Shown here piece after piece: positions 46,398 to 56,375 of a DNA stretch of 64,000 bases; position 1 is the first letter of the stretch, and every line of letters begins with the position of its first letter. The notes below the pieces were generated by a model. That model searched no databases. It was not told the origin of the DNA and saw nothing but the letters and a program-made list of their open reading frames with translations. This DNA comes from Deltaproteobacteria bacterium. Lineage in GTDB: Bacteria > Myxococcota_A > UBA796 > SXON01. The stretch lies in NCBI GenBank assembly GCA_947490345.1, contig CANLGL010000020.1, positions 18,360 to 82,359 on the forward strand, given 5' to 3'. Both the position numbers and the translations under genes were made by a program.

Positions 46398-48224
46398 TCA
46401 TTGCGGTTCCTCTGGGGTGTCGGCCGCCTCCTTGCTGCCCAGGAACCACCAGGCACCGGGGCGTTCGCCATAGTACTTCATCAAGAGCTTCTTGAATCGG
46501 GGCGTCTCCCGCATGGTCGAAAACGCCGGGTCCACCCGGATGTCCTGCTGAAATTCGATGTTGTGGAGGGTGTCGAGCTTCCGCATCGTCTTGAGGGACT
46601 GCCGCAGGAACCGGTACGATTCTTCTTCTTTGCCCATCAACGCTGCGATTTTGGCGCGATGTAGGTCGGCGTAGGGGTCGTCGGGCAGCTCCCGCTCCAA
46701 GCGCTTCATGATCTGCAGCGCTTCGTCGAAGCGACCCTGATGGGCCAGGCACAACGCGAGGTTTACATAGGTGTTGGGCTCGTTGGGTTCAAACATCAAC
46801 GACGTCCGGTACAGCTCCTCCTCCTTTTCGTAGTCGCCGAGCCGCTTGTACACGAGCGCGAGGTTGTTCCACTCGGAGCCGCGGGTGCCATCCAGCCGGA
46901 TCATGTGATCGTAGGTTCCCTGGGCGGCGTCGAAGTCCATCGCCAGGTATTCGTAGTAGGCCTTCACCGAGAGGCCGATCAGATTATCGGGGTCAAGCCT
47001 GAGTAGTTTCCGGCTCAGCTCCAACTGATCCTGGATCTCCTTGGCGTCGGCCCGGGCGTCCTCGGTGTCGTACCAATCGGTGAGGCCCCAGCCCTCCTTG
47101 ACCTCAACGCTTTGGTGTTGCCCCTCCTGGGCGCCATCGGGCGTGGCGAGGGGATCGGCGAGGTCCTCGATGCTGGGCTCGGGGGGTGCTTCCTGGGGTT
47201 TGAGCTCCTCAGTCTTGCCAAGCTCCTCGATCTGGATGGCCACGTCCGGCTGCGCCTTTTCGGTGCGGGGATCAGCCGAACGTGGCTTGGAGCCCACTTG
47301 CGCGCCGCCACCGACATCGGTGATCGGACCGGCGCTACCCGCCGGGAGGTAGTAGCTGTCAATCTTCGTTTCACCCGCTTTTACCGTCCGTTTCAGCGTA
47401 ACGTAGCCCTGCTCCTCGCCGGCATGGTCGCCGGTCAAAAGTCGTTGGAGATACTCGGCAGACGGCTCGGGAGCCGTGGGCCCTCCGCCCGGAAACATAC
47501 TTTGGAGCAACATGGCCAACAACGCCAACTGCATCGCGAGTACGCTGACCGCGCTGATCACCAGCGGCAGGATGATCGCCGACTGCTCGAAAATCCACCG
47601 CGGCAGACGGAACCGGCGCACGACCTGAGCGGCCACCTCGGCCTTGCCATCCCGAAGCTGGCCCGCCTCCTTTCCAACTCCGATCTGCCCGTCGCGACCC
47701 CGCACGACGTACGCTCCGCCCTCACGACGCACCTCCATGCCCACTGGCGCCGGGGTGGCGTTGCCCAACGACATGCCGTGGGCCAGGTGCTCCATCCCGG
47801 CGACGACGGGGGTGAGGGCCAAAAAGACGAACCCGCCCGGTAGGTACAGTAGCCCCACGGCCAGGATGCCGAGCCCCATCCCGATGAGCATGAAGCCACG
47901 CACGTAGAAGGGCCAAACGCCACTGCCGGACGGGTCGAGCACACCGTCCGCAATGGCGTGCTGATTCACCCGGTAGACGAGCGCAACCGCATCCGAGCCG
48001 TCCGCAGCCTCATTCCCGGCGCGCGAATGGCTGCGCCACGCCCAGACCAGCACCACCACCAGCACGCCACCCGCGACACCCCACCAACCGAAAAGTAGCT
48101 CCAACCCGACAAGCGCCAGGAGCAGGACGGCGCGGAGGAGGGAGCCCACAAACCACAGAGCACGAGCTTTGCCGACGTCCGACACCCAACCAAGGTAGCC
48201 GCTCGATGCGTTAGGCGGAAGCAT
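46398..48224 (-). CDS. TPR-repeat membrane protein
   Basis: N-terminal TM segments and C-terminal TPR motifs (WNNLALVYKRLGDYEKEEELYRTSLMFEPN; TYVNLALCLAHQGRFDEALQIMKR). Confidence 0.8.
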   Translation of the reverse strand: MLPPNASSGYLGWVSDVGKARALWFVGSLLRAVLLLALVGLELLFGWWGVAGGVLVVVLVWAWRSHSRAGNEAADGSDAVALVYRVNQHAIADGVLDPSGSGVWPFYVRGFMLIGMGLGILAVGLLYLPGGFVFLALTPVVAGMEHLAHGMSLGNATPAPVGMEVRREGGAYVVRGRDGQIGVGKEAGQLRDGKAEVAAQVVRRFRLPRWIFEQSAIILPLVISAVSVLAMQLALLAMLLQSMFPGGGPTAPEPSAEYLQRLLTGDHAGEEQGYVTLKRTVKAGETKIDSYYLPAGSAGPITDVGGGAQVGSKPRSADPRTEKAQPDVAIQIEELGKTEELKPQEAPPEPSIEDLADPLATPDGAQEGQHQSVEVKEGWGLTDWYDTEDARADAKEIQDQLELSRKLLRLDPDNLIGLSVKAYYEYLAMDFDAAQGTYDHMIRLDGTRGSEWNNLALVYKRLGDYEKEEELYRTSLMFEPNEPNTYVNLALCLAHQGRFDEALQIMKRLERELPDDPYADLHRAKIAALMGKEEESYRFLRQSLKTMRKLDTLHNIEFQQDIRVDPAFSTMRETPRFKKLLMKYYGERPGAWWFLGSKEAADTPEEPQ

Positions 48225-48936
48225 GCCGAGCGCCGGGGTCGTCATCATCGGCAACGAAATCCTCAGCGGGAAGTTCGCGGACGAAAACAGCCCCTGGCTG
48301 GTCGCCCGGCTTCGACAGCTTGGGTGCGACTTGTTTCGGGTCGCGGTCATCGCCGACACCCTGGACGACATCGCGGCGGAAGTTCGAGCGCAGTCCCGCC
48401 GCTACGACTGGGTTTTCACCACCGGAGGCGTGGGCCCGACCCACGACGACGTCACGTTCGCTGGCGTCGCGCAGGCCTTCGACATCCCCCTGCTCCACCA
48501 TCCAGAGCTGGTCGCGATCTTGCAGCGGAAGCTCGGGGACGCATGCAACACCGCGGCCCTACGCATGGCGGAAGTTCCCCAAGGGAGCGCGCTTTGGTGG
48601 GACGGCAACGTCACCTTTCCGCTGGTCGTCACCCGCAACGTCTGTATCTTCCCCGGCGTACCCTCGCTTTTGCGACTCAAGTTCGACCGCGTGGCGCACC
48701 GCTTCGCCGGGACGCCCGTCCACAGCGTCCGGCTGCGCACCTCTCGCCAGGAGTCTGAGATCGCAGCGCTCCTCGCTGAGGCGGTCGCGAAGTGGCCGGC
48801 GGTCGCCATCGGGAGCTACCCCCGCCTCGACGAGGCCCCCGTGCACGTGATCATCACCCTCGAGAGTCGCGACAATCAGGCGCTCGTCCTCTGCGAGGCC
48901 TTCCTCCGCGCCGGCGGTCTAGCCGACGCGCGTTAG
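48223..48936 (+). CDS. CinA/MoaB-like molybdopterin-binding domain protein
   Basis: IIGNEILSGKFADENSPWLVARLRQLG; TTGGVGPTHDDVTFAGVA; FPGVPSLLR. Confidence 0.9.
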   Translation: MPSAGVVIIGNEILSGKFADENSPWLVARLRQLGCDLFRVAVIADTLDDIAAEVRAQSRRYDWVFTTGGVGPTHDDVTFAGVAQAFDIPLLHHPELVAILQRKLGDACNTAALRMAEVPQGSALWWDGNVTFPLVVTRNVCIFPGVPSLLRLKFDRVAHRFAGTPVHSVRLRTSRQESEIAALLAEAVAKWPAVAIGSYPRLDEAPVHVIITLESRDNQALVLCEAFLRAGGLADAR

Positions 48937-48942
48937 TTACCC

Positions 48943-50748
48943 ATGGCGTGTGCCGCGCCTCCCGTGAACCGCCACGCCGCCCTCGCCATCGGCGTCGCCA
49001 ATCTGCTCGGCCGGCTCACCGGACTGGCGCGTGACGTGATCTTCGCGGCCATCTTCGGGGCCGGCGCGGTCAGCGACGCCTACAACGCGGCCCTCCGGGT
49101 CCCGATGCTCCTTCGGGAGCTTGTCGCCGAGGGCTCACTGCAGAACGTCGTCGTCCCTGCCTTCGCCGACACCGCCGAGCGCGAAGGCGTCGACGCCGCG
49201 TGGACGCTCGCCAACGCGGTTTTGGGGGTGCTTCTCCTGTTTCTCGGTGTCTGCACACTGGTTTTCTGGGTCGGCGCCGAGTGGTGGGTGAGGCTGGTGG
49301 CCGACAGCTTTGCGGCCGACAGCCAGAAGCTGGCGCTCGCGACGACGTTGACCCGCTGGTTGTCGCCGTTTCTCGCGAGCTTGTCCCTCGCCGCCTACTT
49401 CGGCGGACTGCTCAACGCGCGGGGACGATTCTTCGTGCCGGCGATGGCCCAGAATGTGCTCAGCCTCGGCGTGATCGCGGCGTGCCTTGCCGGGGGAAGC
49501 ATCGTCACGGTCGCGGCGGCGACCACGCTCTCTGGTTTCGTGCAGGTCGGCCTGTGCCTTCCCCCCCTCTGGTCGGCGGGCTTCCGCTTCCGGCCCACCT
49601 TCAGAGGCCACCCCGCGCTCGGGCGGATGCTCCGCTACTTCGCCACCGCCATCGTCGGCGTGGCCACCGTCCAAGCCAGCATCCTCATCGAGAGCCAGTG
49701 GGCCAGCAGCTACGGCGACGGGGTCCTGACCTGGCTTCTGGGCAGCTTCCGTCTGGTCCAACTCCCCCTGGCGCTGGTCGCCGGAAGCCTCGTCACGGCC
49801 CTGCTCCCCGCCGTGAGCGCGTTGTCCTCACGCGGCGACGACGAGGGGGCTGGGCGCTTGCTGGACCGCACCCTGCGCACCCACGCGCTCCTGGTCCTTC
49901 CGGCCGCGGTGGGGCTGCTTCTGCTCGCCGAACCCATCGTCGCCTTCATCTACGAACGAGGCGCCTTCGATGCAGCAGACACCCAAGGCACCGCCGACAT
50001 GCTCCGGATGTACGCGCTCGCCACCTACGGCATCTGCCTTCACCGAGTGCTGGTCCCGGTCTGCTACGCGCTAGGTCGCCCGCGCCTGCCCATGTGGTTG
50101 AGCATCATCGCCGTCGCGACGAAGGTGCCGATCATCCTCTTTTTGACTCGCGGCGTCGGCATGGACGCCACGGCGCTCCCGCTGTCGCACGCGATCACCG
50201 TGTCGGGTGAGGCCGTGGGCCTGTTCTGGGGGCTGCGGCAGGCGCTCCGAGGGCGCGGGCTCCTCGGGTACCACGGTCGCCTTCTGGTTGCGCTCGTACC
50301 GATGGGGGCGCTGGCCCTCTGGCTGGCCCCGCGCGTGCATCTGCTGGTGGTCGTCGTCGCCTGCGTGGCTGTTTACGGTGCAGTGGCATGGGCCTTGGGG
50401 GCGATCGTCACCCCCCCGACTCCGCCGCTCATCCCCCCCTTCGTCGACGAGGAGACGACAAGGTGGCTCGAGCGCGCGCGCGTCGAGGGAGCGTCGGCAC
50501 GAGATGGGGGGCTGACCATCGGCACGGTCCAAGTGTCTGTCGTCATCGAGGGCGGCGCCATCGCGCTGAGGGAGGCGGCCGGATCTCTTCTGCTCGCGAC
50601 GGTCACCGAGGACGCGGGCGCACCTGGGTTGGGCATCCACCCTCGCCAAGCGCCGCGGCTGGTCTCGATGCGACTCGGGGGAAGGTTGTACACGCTGGGA
50701 GCGGAGGCGCCGAAAGCGCCAGTGTGGATCGAGTTGTCCCCCCGATGA
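48943..50748 (+). CDS. murJ: Lipid II flippase MurJ-like, with C-terminal soluble extension
   Basis: LLGRLTGLARDVIFAAIFGAGAVSDAYNAALRVPMLLRELVAEGSLQNVVVPAF; polytopic. Confidence 0.92.
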   Translation: MACAAPPVNRHAALAIGVANLLGRLTGLARDVIFAAIFGAGAVSDAYNAALRVPMLLRELVAEGSLQNVVVPAFADTAEREGVDAAWTLANAVLGVLLLFLGVCTLVFWVGAEWWVRLVADSFAADSQKLALATTLTRWLSPFLASLSLAAYFGGLLNARGRFFVPAMAQNVLSLGVIAACLAGGSIVTVAAATTLSGFVQVGLCLPPLWSAGFRFRPTFRGHPALGRMLRYFATAIVGVATVQASILIESQWASSYGDGVLTWLLGSFRLVQLPLALVAGSLVTALLPAVSALSSRGDDEGAGRLLDRTLRTHALLVLPAAVGLLLLAEPIVAFIYERGAFDAADTQGTADMLRMYALATYGICLHRVLVPVCYALGRPRLPMWLSIIAVATKVPIILFLTRGVGMDATALPLSHAITVSGEAVGLFWGLRQALRGRGLLGYHGRLLVALVPMGALALWLAPRVHLLVVVVACVAVYGAVAWALGAIVTPPTPPLIPPFVDEETTRWLERARVEGASARDGGLTIGTVQVSVVIEGGAIALREAAGSLLLATVTEDAGAPGLGIHPRQAPRLVSMRLGGRLYTLGAEAPKAPVWIELSPR

Positions 50749-51374
50749 GGCTCGGTACCCTCGCTCTGGCTGGCTGGCACAGCCGACGCCCACACACCCA
50801 CGTCGTCAACGGCACGCCGATCGTCGTCTTGCCGGGTGTGTTCGATCCGGTGATGACCAAGGTGGGGTCGTGGCTGTCGGGGGTGGTTCGCGAGTTGGTA
50901 CGCCCGGGGGAACGCTGGCTGGAGTTGGGGACCGGTTCCGGGGTGGTGGCCTGCGCGCTCGCGCGGGCAGGTGCCCTGGTTGTCGCGACGGATATCGACG
51001 ACAACGCGGCCCGCAACACCCGCTTCAACGCTGAACTGCTCGGCCTGCAGCTCGATGTCCGCGTCGGTGACCTGTACGCCCCGGTGGCGGGCGAGCGCTT
51101 CGACGGCATCGTCGCCAACCTCCCCTTCTGGCCGGGGCACGCCGCCGGCCTGCCCCTCGGCCGGGCCTTCGCCGCGGGTGCGGATTTCGAGCTGCTCCGA
51201 CGCTTCTCGGCCGGCTATGTCGACCACGCTCCGCGGGCCTACACCGTGCTCAGCGAGGCATTCGCCCGCTTTCCGGATGCTCGTGCGGCATTGGGTCACG
51301 ATGCCCGCCTGGTTCGACGGACCCGGTATCGCGGCGAATGGCTCGACCTGTTCGAGCTGGGCCAGAGGCGATGA
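50745..51374 (+). CDS. Class I SAM-dependent methyltransferase (N5/N6-type)
   Basis: WLELGTGSGVVACALARAGALVVATDID; catalytic NLPFW; 4-bp overlap with murJ. Confidence 0.85.
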   Translation: MRLGTLALAGWHSRRPHTHVVNGTPIVVLPGVFDPVMTKVGSWLSGVVRELVRPGERWLELGTGSGVVACALARAGALVVATDIDDNAARNTRFNAELLGLQLDVRVGDLYAPVAGERFDGIVANLPFWPGHAAGLPLGRAFAAGADFELLRRFSAGYVDHAPRAYTVLSEAFARFPDARAALGHDARLVRRTRYRGEWLDLFELGQRR

Positions 51375-51454
51375 TGTAGCGGATCCCCTGTGGATGCGGG
51401 TCTTCGTGGCGAGCACCCGGCCCGGCGGCTACCCTCACGGGGAAAGCCCAGACC

Positions 51455-53053
51455 ATGAAGATCGCGCTGATCAATCCGACACCGATGGACCACTACAGTC
51501 CGTGCATCCGCACGCTCTCTGGGTATCTACGGGCCCACGGGCACCACACCCGGATGATCTTCCTTCCCGCGGACACCTACGGGAATCGGTTCAAATCGAG
51601 CTGGCGGGAGGACACCTGGTCCCACTTGATGCAGCTCAACGACTCGTTGATCGCCGATCTGGTGGAATTGGTCGGTGACGCCGATGTGGTGGGCGTCTCG
51701 TTCCTGACCAGCATGTTCGACGTCGCGGTGCAAGCCACCCGCGCGATCCAGCGGCGCTACCCGCAGAAGACGATCGTCTGGGGCGGGTTTCACCCCACCA
51801 CCATGCCGCAGCAGGGTCTGGAATTCGTCGACATGGTCCACGTGGGCGAGGGCGAGCACGGCTTTTTGGAGCTGATCGAGCGGCTGGAGGATGGGAAGGA
51901 TTGGTCAGACGTGCGGAACTTCTGGTTTCGCAAGGCCAACGGCAAGGTGGTCGGCAATCCGCACCGCCCGCTCATCCAGGACCTCGACTCCCTGCCCTTC
52001 CAGGACTTCGACTTCGAGGACGACTGGAGCTACGACCAGAAGCAGCAGCACCTGGTCCGCCTCGACTGGCCGACCTACCGCGCGCTCATGCCGACGTACC
52101 CGGACCGTAACGGCGAGCTCCGCCCGGCCTACAAGACGATGATCACCCGGGGGTGCCCCCACAAGTGCAGCTACTGCGGCGTCGCATTCAACCACGACCT
52201 GTACAAGGGCCAGAGTTACCTCCGTCGCCGCTCGGTCGAACACATGGTGGGCGAGATCAAGGCGGTCACCCTTCGATATCCTGAAATCGGCATCATCCAC
52301 TTCCAAGACGATGTGTTCTTTTCCACCTCCACCGAAGAGATCCAGAAGTTCTCCACCGTGTGGCAGAGAGAGATCGGCCTTCCGTTCCGGGCCCAGTGTT
52401 CGCCGACCACGATCAACGAGGAGAAGTACAAGGCCCTGGTGGACGCCGGGTTGTGCTTCACCGAGTTGGGCATCCAGACCGGCTCGACCGAGACGATGAA
52501 GATGTACAAGCGCGGGATGACCAACGAGCAGTTGCTCAAGGCCGTGAACATCATCAGCAAGTACAAGGATTACATCCAGGTTCCCGACTACCACATGATC
52601 CTCGACAACCCGTGGGAGTCCACCGAGGACGTCATGAAGGGGCTGCGTTTGCTCTGGACGCTGCCGCCGCCCTATAATCTTCTACCCTCCTCACTTATTC
52701 CGTATCCAGGCACGGAATTCTACCACAAGAGCATCGAAGACGGCTTTGTCACCGACGAGTACAATCAGGTCTACCGGCGCGGGTTTCACACCCCAAACGG
52801 CAACTACCTCAACTTCCTGTTCTTTCTGACCCTCTTCAACAACCTGCCCAAAGAGCTGGTACAGATGCTGGCGTCGGACCGTCTGGTTCGCAGCTTCAAC
52901 CAGCGGAAATACGACTGGTTCTGGGGCAAGGCCTACCAGTACGGCGAGTATGTGCGCCAAGCGCAGAAGCTCTCCACCTTTGCGGCGAAGGGAAAGCTGT
53001 TCGAGATAAAGTCGATGCGCGATCTGAAGCGGGTCGCGAACCAGATCAAGTAG
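51455..53053 (+). CDS. B12-binding domain radical SAM protein
   Basis: N-terminal cobalamin-binding-like region; TRGCPHKCSYC (CxxxCxxC). Confidence 0.93.
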   Translation: MKIALINPTPMDHYSPCIRTLSGYLRAHGHHTRMIFLPADTYGNRFKSSWREDTWSHLMQLNDSLIADLVELVGDADVVGVSFLTSMFDVAVQATRAIQRRYPQKTIVWGGFHPTTMPQQGLEFVDMVHVGEGEHGFLELIERLEDGKDWSDVRNFWFRKANGKVVGNPHRPLIQDLDSLPFQDFDFEDDWSYDQKQQHLVRLDWPTYRALMPTYPDRNGELRPAYKTMITRGCPHKCSYCGVAFNHDLYKGQSYLRRRSVEHMVGEIKAVTLRYPEIGIIHFQDDVFFSTSTEEIQKFSTVWQREIGLPFRAQCSPTTINEEKYKALVDAGLCFTELGIQTGSTETMKMYKRGMTNEQLLKAVNIISKYKDYIQVPDYHMILDNPWESTEDVMKGLRLLWTLPPPYNLLPSSLIPYPGTEFYHKSIEDGFVTDEYNQVYRRGFHTPNGNYLNFLFFLTLFNNLPKELVQMLASDRLVRSFNQRKYDWFWGKAYQYGEYVRQAQKLSTFAAKGKLFEIKSMRDLKRVANQIK

Positions 53054-53058
53054 GCAGG

Positions 53059-54081
53059 CTACGCGTGCTCGACCATCTTGAGCGCCGGCGCCGCCAAACG
53101 AACCTGCAGCTCGGTGTGCGACGCTGACACCGCCAGCACGGTACCGTCCGCCATGACCATCGAGCCGTTGGGCAGGATCAGGAAGAGCTTCAACTCCGTG
53201 CCCGCCACACCCAGGTCCTTCCTGGCGAAAACCAGCATCCCCGACAGCAGCGACGGCCGGTGCAAGCCCCGCCAGCTCGCGTCGTTCTGAAAGGTCACGC
53301 TGGCCATGCCGTTGTCCACATGCACGGTCGGCTCCCGGACGGCCGGTGCGGCGTCTGGCGAGGTCGGCGCGGTTGCGGGCGCGGCCGGCGTGGCGACGGC
53401 CCAGGGAATCGCGCCGAACCCCTGGCGAAGGGCGTCGGCCACCGCGGTTCGGGGTCGGTCCCCGGTGCCCACACTGCTCCCAGATTGCGTGACGTTCCCG
53501 ACGCTGTGACTCGCCGGTGACCGGCTGGCCGAGCGCGAGAGCGAAGCCCGAAAAGCACCACTGGCCGCAACGCGACCACCCGCGAGGTCCTCCGGGTCCG
53601 GCCACGCCCGCGAGTTGCGCGCCAGGTGTTTCGCATTTTCCAGACGCCGCTTCCGCCGGTCCTCCTGACTGGCCACCGCCAGCCGCCGCTCGGCTTCGGT
53701 GGACCCGACCATCGTCGTCGACTTCAACCAGCTGTCGGTCGGGGCCCGCGAGCTGTGCGAGAACGCGCGCGTGCCCTGCTCGACACCCCGCCGCCACACC
53801 TCAAAGATCTCCGCATCGTCAGGCACAAGCGTTTGAATCGACGCCAAAAAGGAAGAGGCACCCGCGTCGCCCTTGCGCCCGCTGGTGATCCTCAGCGTGC
53901 CCATGGCCGTCTCTTCGAGGCCGGGAAGCTCTATTCGAAACTCCACTACCTCACCGGCGTCCATCCTCGCCTCGAGGTCGAAACTGATGGTCATGCCGTC
54001 GATGCGGGTCGCCGTCCCGAAGACAAGACCCCCCGGCGACTGCACCGAGATCATCGCGACAATCGGCCGTGGGGTTCCCAT
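53059..54081 (-). CDS. PilZ-like protein with disordered linker
   Basis: N-terminal GTATRIDGMTISFDLEARMDAGEVVEFRIELPG and C-terminal beta domain flank an S/A/P-rich linker; family call tentative. Confidence 0.55.
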   Translation of the reverse strand: MGTPRPIVAMISVQSPGGLVFGTATRIDGMTISFDLEARMDAGEVVEFRIELPGLEETAMGTLRITSGRKGDAGASSFLASIQTLVPDDAEIFEVWRRGVEQGTRAFSHSSRAPTDSWLKSTTMVGSTEAERRLAVASQEDRRKRRLENAKHLARNSRAWPDPEDLAGGRVAASGAFRASLSRSASRSPASHSVGNVTQSGSSVGTGDRPRTAVADALRQGFGAIPWAVATPAAPATAPTSPDAAPAVREPTVHVDNGMASVTFQNDASWRGLHRPSLLSGMLVFARKDLGVAGTELKLFLILPNGSMVMADGTVLAVSASHTELQVRLAAPALKMVEHA

Positions 54082-54146
54082 GGCCGCAGGATACAACTTC
54101 TTGACGGATACGGGAATCGGCCCAGACGAATTAACTTCCCGGGCTG

Positions 54147-54749
54147 ATGACCAGACACCTCTCCGAGACCGAGCGCCGCGCCCAGATCCTCCGCGCGGCA
54201 CGCGCGATCTTCATCGAGCGCGGCTACCTGTCCGCGCGGGTCGAAGACATCGCCAGCCGCGCCGGGCTCTCCAAGGGCGCGGTCTACTTCTACTTCGAGT
54301 CCAAGCGCGAGATCTTCGACGCCCTGGTCGAAGAGGAACTTGCAATCACCCGGTCCTTCCTAGCCGAAGCCGAGCGTGACGAACGCCCAGCGGCGATCAA
54401 GCTCATCGATCTGGGCCGGAAATACCTCGATTACTTCGCGGGACTCAAGACGCCGCCGCGCTTCTTCCTCCTGATGTCAGAGCTCGCCATTCGTGACGAG
54501 GACGTGCGCCGCCAGGTCAACGCTGTCCACGAAGAGTTCGTGACGGCCACCGAAGGCGTCATCGCCCAGGGGATCGCCGAGGGGGTCTTCCGCCAATACG
54601 ATGCTCGTGCCGTGGCGCTTTTCCTCAAAGCGTTCATCGACGGACTCGCCGGGCAAAGCGCCGTCGGCATGCGGCCCGACACCGAGCGGCTCGCGAGTGA
54701 TGGTCTACGCGTGCTGCTTCACGGCCTGCTCAACCCGGATGCCTCGTGA
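54147..54749 (+). CDS. TetR family transcriptional regulator
   Basis: ILRAARAIFIERGYLSARVEDIASRAGLSKGAVYFYFESKREIF. Confidence 0.95.
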   Translation: MTRHLSETERRAQILRAARAIFIERGYLSARVEDIASRAGLSKGAVYFYFESKREIFDALVEEELAITRSFLAEAERDERPAAIKLIDLGRKYLDYFAGLKTPPRFFLLMSELAIRDEDVRRQVNAVHEEFVTATEGVIAQGIAEGVFRQYDARAVALFLKAFIDGLAGQSAVGMRPDTERLASDGLRVLLHGLLNPDAS

Positions 54750-55138
54750 TGGTCGCAAGATACCGGATGTACGCGCGCCTCCGCTGGGTAGGTGTGGCCT
54801 GCTTCATCGTGGCGATCCCCATTCCAGGACTGGTCCTCGTCAGCATCGTGGATGGGCGCCTGCCCTGGACGTGGATGTTCCCGGCGATTGGCTGCCTGGG
54901 TCTTTCGCTCGGCACGTTCGGGACGGCGAACGACACGGCGCTCCACGCGCTCCGCTCGGCCGCCGCCGCGGGACTCCCTGCCGACGCCGCGGCCGAGTTG
55001 AGGCACGAGGAGCAGGTCCGGCCGGCGCGCCTCGCCCAGGTGCACCACTCGCCGAAAGCGTCGTTCATCATCCCCCTCCTGGCGGCTCTGCTCATCGCGC
55101 ATGTGGTCCGACAGCTGATCCACGTCTGGTCCGGATGA
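54746..55138 (+). CDS. Hypothetical membrane protein
   Basis: Several hydrophobic segments; overlaps flanking genes by 4 bp each. Confidence 0.7.
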   Translation: MMVARYRMYARLRWVGVACFIVAIPIPGLVLVSIVDGRLPWTWMFPAIGCLGLSLGTFGTANDTALHALRSAAAAGLPADAAAELRHEEQVRPARLAQVHHSPKASFIIPLLAALLIAHVVRQLIHVWSG

Positions 55139-56316
55139 GCCGGCTCGCGTGGGTGACCGGCGATCGCCAGATCGCGATTGCCGCCGCCGACGGATCAGGC
55201 GCCAACCTGCTGACGGCGGGCATCGCCCAGCAGTTCGGCGCCTGGGGACAGCTCGCCCGGCCTCAGGCCCAGTGGTCCTGGCCGACGTGGTCGCCGGACG
55301 GCAAGTGGGTGGCGGCGTTCATGGTCGAGGGGGCCGACGAGGAGTCCTCGCCGGTGCGGGTGCAGGTTCTCGGGGTCGATGGCGTCCATCAGGAGCTGTG
55401 GTGGGAAGCCGGCGGAGTCGCGCCCATCTACCTGCAATGGCAACCCCAGGGTGAGGCGCTGGCCGCGCTGGTTCAACGCTCCGGTGAGCTGAACCTGCTC
55501 GCCATCCGGCGGTCAGAGATGGGGCGGGCTCGGCTCGTGGAAGAGGGGGTGCCGGTTTTCTTCAGTTGGACGCCCGAGGGGGGACGCCTGCTCGTACACG
55601 CCGGCGATCGCGGCGTGGCGCGCGGTCGGCTGGTGCTCCGCGACCCGTTCGGAACCGCCGAGGACGTGATCTACGACCGGCCGCCGGGGAGCTTCTGCGC
55701 GCCGGTCTTTGTGGGCGGGTCCGCGCTTTGGGCAACTCCGGAGGATGGCGGCAGCCTGATCTACGCGAGCACCCCCGACGGGCGCCGGGCCAGGCCCATC
55801 ATCAATCGGAAGGGGCTCTGCGCGCTCATCGCCGCTCCGGGAGGCTCGAGTCTCCTGGCGGTCGCCAACGCCCCTGGCGGCGAGGGCACGCCGTACGCTG
55901 GGATCGACCTTTGCGACCTCGTCAGCCAGGAGGTCCGCCCCCTGACGCGGATGCCCTGCCTTGCCTTTTTCTGGTCCCCCACCGGCGAGTGGCTTTTGGT
56001 GGCGGAAGTGTGCAGCGACGACAACTGCCTGCGGTGGTGGAAGATGGCGATCAATGGCGATGCACCCGTCCCGCTGGGCACCTTCTGGCCCACGCGCGAC
56101 GTGATCTTCTTCCTCCACTTCTTCGACCAATACACCATGAGCCACCCGCTTGTGTCGCACGATGGCCGACACATCGTCTTCGCCGGCTACCCCGCCGGGG
56201 GTGGGCACGCCGATCTGTCGCGACCACCACGCATCTACCTGTGTGACGTCGACCGACCCGAGGAGCCGGCCACCGAGGTCGACGGCGGCTCATTCGCAGT
56301 ATTTTCGCACGGGTGA
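55135..56316 (+). CDS. TolB/WD40-like beta-propeller protein
   Basis: Repeated WSPDGKWVAAF, FSWTPEGGRLLVHA, FFWSPTGEWLLVA, VSHDGRHIVFAG. Confidence 0.85.
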   Translation: MSRLAWVTGDRQIAIAAADGSGANLLTAGIAQQFGAWGQLARPQAQWSWPTWSPDGKWVAAFMVEGADEESSPVRVQVLGVDGVHQELWWEAGGVAPIYLQWQPQGEALAALVQRSGELNLLAIRRSEMGRARLVEEGVPVFFSWTPEGGRLLVHAGDRGVARGRLVLRDPFGTAEDVIYDRPPGSFCAPVFVGGSALWATPEDGGSLIYASTPDGRRARPIINRKGLCALIAAPGGSSLLAVANAPGGEGTPYAGIDLCDLVSQEVRPLTRMPCLAFFWSPTGEWLLVAEVCSDDNCLRWWKMAINGDAPVPLGTFWPTRDVIFFLHFFDQYTMSHPLVSHDGRHIVFAGYPAGGGHADLSRPPRIYLCDVDRPEEPATEVDGGSFAVFSHG

Positions 56317-56375
56317 AGCACCGGGTGGCGCACGTGACACATCGATGATACATCTTGACGTGTCAAGGAGCGCTC

